A stretch of DNA of 64,000 bases from Alentia gelatinosa (lineage: Eukaryota; Annelida; Polychaeta; Phyllodocida; Polynoidae), in NCBI GenBank assembly GCA_950022655.1, contig OX465579.1, positions 39,783,950 through 39,847,949 on the forward strand, given 5' to 3'. Of this stretch, positions 58,903 through 64,000 are shown one piece after another. The notes below the pieces were generated by a model. It was not told where the DNA came from. It saw only the letters and a program-made list of their open reading frames with translations, and ran no database searches. The position numbers and the translations under genes were made by a program. Numbering within the stretch: the first letter of the stretch is position 1; each line of letters begins with the position of its first letter.

Positions 58903-59425
58903 TTAATGTATATAGATGATATGCAATTTACTTGCTCACCTTTCGTAATTCACTGCTGTAAAACAGGAGTGAAACAGATTCATAAAAAAGATTTAAAAAA
59001 TAACCTTCATCAAGGCCACTCCAAATAAAACTTGTTTCTCATCACCAAGCCATGAAAAAAAAGTGGCCCAAACTTATATATTCACAACCATTTACAGTTA
59101 TTCACCTTCTCCGGTGGTTTGCATGGATCTCATTCAACATATTTTCTGGCTGTGACAGTTTGAAGCTGAATGAATATCTCGGTGGACTACGGTCCAATAG
59201 TCTCCTGGCCCAGTGATTTAAGGCGACCTAAGGCAAAGTACGGTGACATACTTCAACGTATGGCAGTCCCGATTCTCATTAGTCACAGGGGAGGCTGTCG
59301 AGAATCATTGGGACTGCCGTGCTGGAATTTTTGACAGAAATAAAGTTTCCCGGCAGCTATACCTGCCAGCCAAGTCGACTTAAGTTTCTGATTTACGGAG
59401 ACCTAAGGCGGAATACGGCATACCC
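58540..59425. mobile_element. Probable DNA-transposon remnant with subterminal repeats
   Basis: GATTTA(A/C)GG(C/A)GACCTAAGGC-type units occur at 59215 and 59390. A related ACTTAAGGC...CACGGTGA segment is at 58572. GGCAGTCCC recurs at 58715, 59262 and, inverted, at 59310. The pair at 59262-59318 makes a hairpin, with 9-bp outer and 6-bp inner arms. A TA microsatellite (58825-58898) lies inside. Clustered direct and inverted short repeats without coding suggest a non-autonomous DNA element; the ends were not defined. Confidence 0.4.
58825..58898 (+). repeat. (AT)37 microsatellite
   Basis: A perfect AT dinucleotide run of about 74 bases, similar in length to the one at 40864. Confidence 0.97.
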
Positions 59426-62400
59426 GTCGAGGTATGATGGTGTATGCGTAGCATAATGTAACATACCGTGAATTTCAAAACTTAAACAAAGGGCAACATG
59501 GAGCCGGACATTCGTATGTTATTTTGTGGGTAAATGTATCCTGTCTGAAAGTCGAAATCAAAGAAAATATTCCAACTTTCTCTCCAATACAACTGTATTG
59601 CAGGAGCACTGTGGCGGTTGGTAAGAAATGGGCTTCTGATGTGCTCGGGGGCCTTTGCTGTGGTACTCACAAAGCAGATGACTGACGACAGCAGCAGACA
59701 CAAGGGAGGTTTCAGACGGGTTCCGCTCCTTTATCATAGGTGTGAGCCATATTTTGTCGGTTAATGGCATGTAATGCATTTAGCAATAGTTGTATCAGCG
59801 AAGCAGGCACCTGGTATGGCAACATTCGAATTGAGGATAGATATATGGACTAATAAACAATCTATGGTTATTAGCTGGCAGTTCATGTGAATAATCTAAC
59901 AGTCCAATCTACAAAGACCCGTTATTCATGCAGCAATGTTAATTATTCTATTCTGTAACCAACTTGGTCTTGCTCCTGTTATGAATACTCAAGAATATGT
60001 TCTTTTACGCAATTCCTCCTAACGTTATTTATTGCCACAACATCATCCTCATTTACCATTGTCCCGATAATGCTGCTGTGACGATTTCAATGATCTGTGA
60101 TACATATCATACGAGACTATTGACAACATAAAGGGTCCAACGAAAGGGTGTTGACAAATATTTTGCTTAGAAGTGTCCAGTTATATTACCTACACTATAT
60201 AAGGATAACAGTACAAAGGAATATAATATGAGCGATACAATTAAACAAACTCTATTGACGGTATGAAGAGCAAAACAATTTATGAATCAATCAAGGTATG
60301 CTGATTATGAAAAAAGAAGGGATTCACTAGTAACATACCGATGTAGACACTAGTGGAGTTACCTTTATTTTTAAGTGGAATTTGTGTGTAGATTGCACAG
60401 CGGATTACACAGATTTAGTGGCCATGTAGTCATAAAACATTGTCCACTGTCAGCACCGAACCCATATTTCTATTGGCCAAGAAGCAGATCAGCCTTAAAG
60501 GATAGCGGGCTGATACGATTCAGGCATGTTATAACAAGCGACAAGAAAGGTAAACCCACAATAGTTCAGTGCAAGGTTTAGTATGAGGATTCAAGATCAC
60601 AGAAGGAGATAATAAGGTCTGCTGGCTACGATCAGAGTTCCTTTCTGAGTGAGCAGCTCGTTAACAGAGTGTACTGTCCCACCTACATCCTGCCCACCAC
60701 GGCCGACAGGGGCGCTCCTCCATCCGGCGCCAGGTGGGTGGTACCGACGCTTGTTGGCATGTTAACGCCAGAGACAGAGGACTCCAGCCGTTGCTGGGTG
60801 AAGGACGACAGGAAGGGGTGGGCGAGCGGTACAGCCTCACTGCTGGCGGCTGGCTGGAGCCATAGAAGCACCTGGCGCCAACCTGCCAAGGTGAACGCAC
60901 TCCATATATGGAGGTCTTCTTCTGCCACACGCCTATGTACAACAGGACTGTCTGTTTAGGACAACTGAGATCAATATGGCACAAATAACAAAAGCACGCC
61001 GATATCAGGTCATTATTACCAAGTCTCTTTAAGGTTTCATCGTAGAGTCTGTGGACGATAGCTCTAAAAAATATGCTAGGTCATTGAACGAGTAGACTTG
61101 TTGAACTTGATGGATTTCCAGCTCTAACAGTTCTAATATCTTCGTTCATTATATTCGAGAAATACTGAGTGATGAAGACAGGCAATTTCCGGAAATTTTC
61201 TAATCAGGCTGTTCATGGGCCTTAATGGCTTCGTCGGTGGAGATTCATAGATATCAGAGATATAATTACACACAGATGAATATTGCATCTATGATGGTAT
61301 ATGCCAACAGATGTCTGTTCGATAGCACCGATATTCCAAAATGATACCCAACATAGTTTCGTGTCTACCAAGAGCTATGAAAGTTTATAGTACCTCACTT
61401 AATGCACTCTCATGTCATTCCACTTTTTTTAAATGTTTATACCGTGCATGCCCTGTCTGATGTGAATCTTCCGGTTGATTTCTAAGGCTTTATCGCCTGG
61501 GTAAGGTAAAAGGAAGGTCTAGAGACATGCGACATGACCTGACTATTTGATCACTGAGCACCTATCTTTACAACCCTCGCATGTACTGATACAAGGTTTA
61601 TATACTGTGATTCCGTTAACGGAATGAGACACCACTAAGCATCATGATCAGTAAAACATAACAAAGAAGCCATGAGACCTAGACCTAAAACGAGATCTTC
61701 TTAAATAGGGTCTGCAGTTCTCAAGTTCCAGAATAAAAGCGACTAGTAGAAATATCGTGTTTCCTATGTGCATCCACGTTTGACAATGATACTCCGAATC
61801 CGAATGTGTATAATCATTTTACGAGAAGAGGGGCTAGGTTTTTCATTATGTGGTACGTTTTGATAAAGATATTACCCTATGTGCTTTATGCATCGTTAAT
61901 ACAAAGTGTTTGTATTGCTTTCTGTACTCCTTAATATCAAGATCTCGTTTGTTTATTTCGTTACTGTCATGTCTCCCCTTATGTAATTCATCTCAGAACA
62001 TAACATTGATGATGTAGACTGGTATGGACCGGTTTTTCAGTAATTCCATGTGTCTTTATGTCTGGATGCTGCTACATGATTCTGGTAGGCAATAGTTAAT
62101 ATGATTTACTGTTCACTGTTTCAACTATTTTTTCAGTATGCGCCGGCTTTTGTAAACACTATGTATTAGTTGGGTAATAAATCATAATCAGAACCACTGT
62201 TGAACACACCTCCTTTAGTAAAATACGGGTAATCAATTACTAGTGATGTTCCCAGCTTTTATAATTTTCCTCTCGTATTTGCGATATATGCCCCTCACTC
62301 TTCATTGGTGTTTATTCGTTTTAGGCAAACTGTAATCACCTTCATAGTGATTTCGTATACTCCTGACGCGTAGACTAGTGGTTCCCGACTAATTATCTGA

Positions 62401-64000
62401 GCTTCTATATGACGTAATGAATATTGAAGCCCTTCTGAAACGTATCATGAAAAACAGACACTCGATATCGCCGGGATTAACTAGATGGTATCAAATACAT
62501 TTACAGGCAACGATAATTCCAGGATTTTTGACAAATGGTAATATCACGGATTTGGATGTATATGACCATGACTTAAGTATTCTCCCCTGAAACGAAAACC
62601 CATAGATCTGCCCGATTTGTAATCCATTCGCAGGTGCTGCTATAGATGTCAGTACAAACCACATATTTTCTAAGCTGACGTGAAATCTGTGTAAGGTGAA
62701 AGACTTTCTACCAGGTACATTTTAACAAATGGGATATCAGAAAATACAGACTTTCGTAACAGATATTGATGAGCTATACACAACAGGATGAGTTGCATGT
62801 ATACGTGAACAAACACGTAAACTAGCTTCACCTTCGACCCACAGCTGCCTGCTTGCTGTAAACTCATTACGCAGTTACAAGCATGACCACAAACATGGTT
62901 CCCATAGAGGGTGTTGCATGATCCGTCTCGAATGAGTCCACTTTGCCGTTACACTGAATATGAACTACATCAGTCCACTAGAAGTGCTTAAGTCCGCATA
63001 TATCTAACATGAAAGGGGACGTCTGACGTACCATGACAGTTGTGTAATGATGTCGGATCGATAAAATACTATTTTGATCAATCTAATTATGATAAATCTG
63101 AATATGTCAACGTTATGTCTTTTTCAGGATTCAGTTTACTAGTAAGCCGGATCCCAATGACTTGGTCATATTTAATTGATATTTAACTAAGCTTCGCACG
63201 ATATTGATAACGAGGCTGATTTTCGCATATATATACAAAGTATTCATAATGTTGTACAAGAGACTGTTTTAAACAGCTCATAATTCCTACCTTCGCATTT
63301 CATTTATGCTACTTCTTCCATCTCTTCGCTACTCTTATCACTTGCTTTAGTTCATTTGCTGTTATTTGTTTCATTTTTCGCTGTCGTCTTGATATTCTAC
63401 TTATTTACATGGGCTTCTCGCTGGTTACATGTTAATGTAGCTCCCCTACCCGTTCTATATCTACTGAGACTTTATGAACATGCACCTCAGACATCCCGTC
63501 GCCAGCCGTCACAAGCCTCTTCGCTATATGCTCCACATTCTCGCCGCCTGCACGAGAAGGGGGCGCTGCGGGCACTATCCTCGTCTCGTGCTGTGGCGTG
63601 ATTACAGCAGCGTCCCGCTAGTCGACGAGGCGTCGCGTCCGTCGACACGCTATGTGGACGCTCTACGACCATTACTGCCAATTGTCCAATTTCTGCCAAT
63701 CAAACAGCCTCTGGGCGGAGGCCGGCAGGGCTGCCCTTCTTGGTGGCTCTTCACGCGATGTGGGCCCGGTAGAAGGGGAAATCTGCGCCCTGCTAACGTT
63801 CTGTGTACTCTAGCCGTACGGTAACGTCTCCAGGCTGACGGCATATACATTTACTTAATGCGGCTGTGGTAAAGGCTATGTAACACCGGGGTGGGGGTAA
63901 ACACTCAGTTTACTGGGAATGCAATGGCGCGGCCTCGCTCACGCAACCCACCTATCAGTCTTCGTGATCTGGCCTCTCCTTGGGCCTCGTGAACGTCCTT
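59426..64000. other. Noncoding end of window
   Basis: Mostly AT-rich with no recognisable gene. A GC-rich island at about 60660-60900 is open for about 80-107 codons in three frames (plus 60669-60959; minus 60661-60984 and 60683-60928). It has a possible minus-strand acceptor at TTGGCAG (near 60888), so an exon there cannot be excluded, but frames on both strands are open and no domain is recognised. The last 500 bases are again GC- and CpG-richer. Confidence 0.4.

Noticed and set aside
60661..60984. GC-rich candidate exon
   Set aside because: Frames are open on both strands, with one weak acceptor and no recognisable domain. Kept only as a note in the end-of-window entry.

Overview
The window looks like animal nuclear DNA from an invertebrate, most likely a marine one. 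It has no bacterial-style gene packing and no long open frames. It carries long AT and GGA microsatellites, runs of 14-17 G or C, a tRNA-like SINE family, non-autonomous DNA transposons of at least two kinds, and decayed retroelement coding pieces. The species cannot be named from sequence alone. A cephalochordate or another marine deuterostome or lophotrochozoan would fit, but that is a guess. No rRNA, tRNA, CRISPR array, viral gene or recognisable conserved protein gene was found.

Layout. 1-4534 is noncoding with two GC-rich patches. 4535-5249 is a strikingly CpG-free AT-rich block with a possible reverse-transcriptase relic on the minus strand. 5877-7806 (minus) holds the best small-gene candidate: a signal-peptide-like first exon with a GTGAGG donor, phase-compatible with a cysteine-rich last exon that ends at a polyadenylation signal. 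9189-9723 has five copies of a 19-bp word spaced about 150-180 bp. 17026-17172 is a long imperfect hairpin. A SINE-like repeat occurs at 18305, 26070 and 50005. 22890-23180 and 26690-27480 are regulatory-looking. 27710-28165 (plus) is a candidate two-exon gene with a 69-bp intron. 37230-37900 is strongly C-rich and G-poor. 39480-40373 (minus) is a broken gag-like zinc-finger frame. 42970-43345, 48614-49257, 50517-50833, 51441-51623, 54385-54572 and 58540-59425 are transposon-derived. 54841-55059 (minus) is a LINE reverse-transcriptase fragment. 59430-64000 is mostly featureless.

How the parts work together. The window reads as an intergenic or intronic stretch rich in repeats and candidate cis-regulatory sites, not as a set of co-operating genes. 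The most unusual signal is the regulatory vocabulary. There is an evenly phased 11-bp array of nuclear-receptor half-sites (57724-57762, successive DR5), two perfect DR1 elements (27450, 43859), a DR1-DR1 chain (20653), a perfect RFX X-box (36787) with a tandem pair of near-perfect ones (23014, 23034), and a CTCF-like core (16177). The second is a 10-bp phased CpG ladder (about 13 units) inside the MITE at 50517-50833. All functional statements about these sites are inference from motif matching by eye.
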